From positions 1,116,001 to 1,180,000 of the forward strand of contig NZ_CP070228.1 in the NCBI RefSeq assembly GCF_016904675.1: a DNA stretch of 64,000 nucleotides, in the 5' to 3' direction. This stretch comes from Arcanobacterium phocisimile (GTDB taxonomy: Bacteria > Actinomycetota > Actinomycetes > Actinomycetales > Actinomycetaceae). A model generated the notes under the pieces. The model did not search any database. It was not told where the DNA came from and worked only from the letters and a program-made list of their open reading frames with translations. This document shows, in pieces, positions 63,694 through 64,000 of the stretch (within the stretch, counting starts at the first letter, position 1; each line of letters begins with the position of its first letter). The position numbers and the translations under genes are program-made.

Positions 63694-64000
63694 CGGGTGA
63701 ACTCCTTTACGCAACGGTTGTAGGCTGCCACTGGGTCAGCAGCTTGAGTTATTGGGCGGCCGACGACGATCATATTCGATCCGAGTTCGTAGGCTTTTTC
63801 TGGGGTGGTGATGCGGCGCTGGTCGTCAGCTGCGGAGTCTGCAAAGCGGATTCCTGGGGTGACGGTGAGGAAATCATCGCCGCGCGCTGCATGAACGGTT
63901 TGTACTTCGAGTGGGGAACAGACCACGCCGTCGAGTCCTGCGGTGTGTGCATTGGCGGCGTAGGCGGCGACGACGTCGGGCATCGGCTGGTTGATCAGCA
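63690..64000 (-). CDS. pyrF: Orotidine 5'-phosphate decarboxylase (partial, 3' part)
   Basis: The C-terminal 103 codons of a decarboxylase that gives UMP; the N-terminus lies outside the window. GLDGVVCSPLE, TPGIRFADSAADDQRR and SNMIVVGRPITQA are conserved phosphate- and substrate-binding segments of class I enzymes. The catalytic D-x-K-x-x-D motif would be upstream and cannot be seen. Coupled to pyrE by a 4-base overlap. Confidence 0.93.
   Translation of the reverse strand, partial: LINQPMPDVVAAYAANAHTAGLDGVVCSPLEVQTVHAARGDDFLTVTPGIRFADSAADDQRRITTPEKAYELGSNMIVVGRPITQAADPVAAYNRCVKEFTR

Overview
The window looks like the conserved chromosome of a moderate-GC actinobacterium, probably Actinomycetaceae and closest in flavour to Arcanobacterium/Trueperella. 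This is inferred from gene order (hrcA-dnaJ-rsmE-phoH-ybeY-CNNM-era-recO-uppS; hemW-trmB-lepA; rpsT, holA-comEC-comEA), a LysX-type lysyl-phosphatidylglycerol synthase/LysS fusion, a DUF3097 protein, a VKOR protein and two surface proteins with cell-wall sorting signals. Species cannot be fixed from the sequence alone.

Layout. 1-0.7 kb: the end of a probable SseB-domain gene and an unknown partner. 0.9-1.7 kb: a VIT/CCC1-type metal transporter behind a DtxR/IdeR-like box. 1.75-9.9 kb: one long leftward operon, hrcA to uppS, with a CIRCE element in front of hrcA. 10.2-11.5 kb: a lone AAA/STAND-like ATPase with a perfect 47-bp palindrome just upstream of its start. 11.5-12.4 kb: DUF3097. 12.5-22.3 kb: an accessory segment holding a small membrane protein, a 2319-residue two-catalytic-domain amylase/pullulanase, and two decayed genes. 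22.4-26.2 kb: hemW-trmB-lepA. 26.3-28.6 kb: membrane proteins, a PemK/MazF-fold protein and rpsT. 28.7-32.0 kb: holA and late-competence genes, with a ComEC that lacks the metallo-beta-lactamase part. 32.1-42.4 kb: HerA-like ATPase, epimerase, leuS, HIT, VKOR, HAD phosphatase, AI-2E-type permease and deoD. 42.8-45.7 kb: metNIQ under a SAM-type riboswitch whose P1 helix covers the metN Shine-Dalgarno. 45.7-51.7 kb: proline catabolism (putA, putP) and pcp. 51.8-57.2 kb: a huge cell-wall-anchored subtilase. 57.4-61.9 kb: DUF998 protein, alpha/beta hydrolase and convergent lysX. 62.0-64.0 kb: pyrB (with a PyrI-type zinc tail), pyrE and the 3' part of pyrF.

How the genes fit together. Extracellular subtilase, pyroglutamyl peptidase, PutP/PutA and the methionine transporter fit a host-associated lifestyle feeding on peptides and amino acids. 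The wall-anchored amylase/pullulanase fits glycogen or starch use. LysX with its neighbours suggests membrane-lipid charge control. Two interruptions in an otherwise conserved order (ATPase plus palindrome between hrcA and DUF3097; pullulanase segment between DUF3097 and hemW) mark the accessory parts. The least explained objects are the ATPase/palindrome pair, the MBL-less ComEC and the PyrB zinc-tail fusion. No tRNA, rRNA, CRISPR array or insertion sequence was seen.
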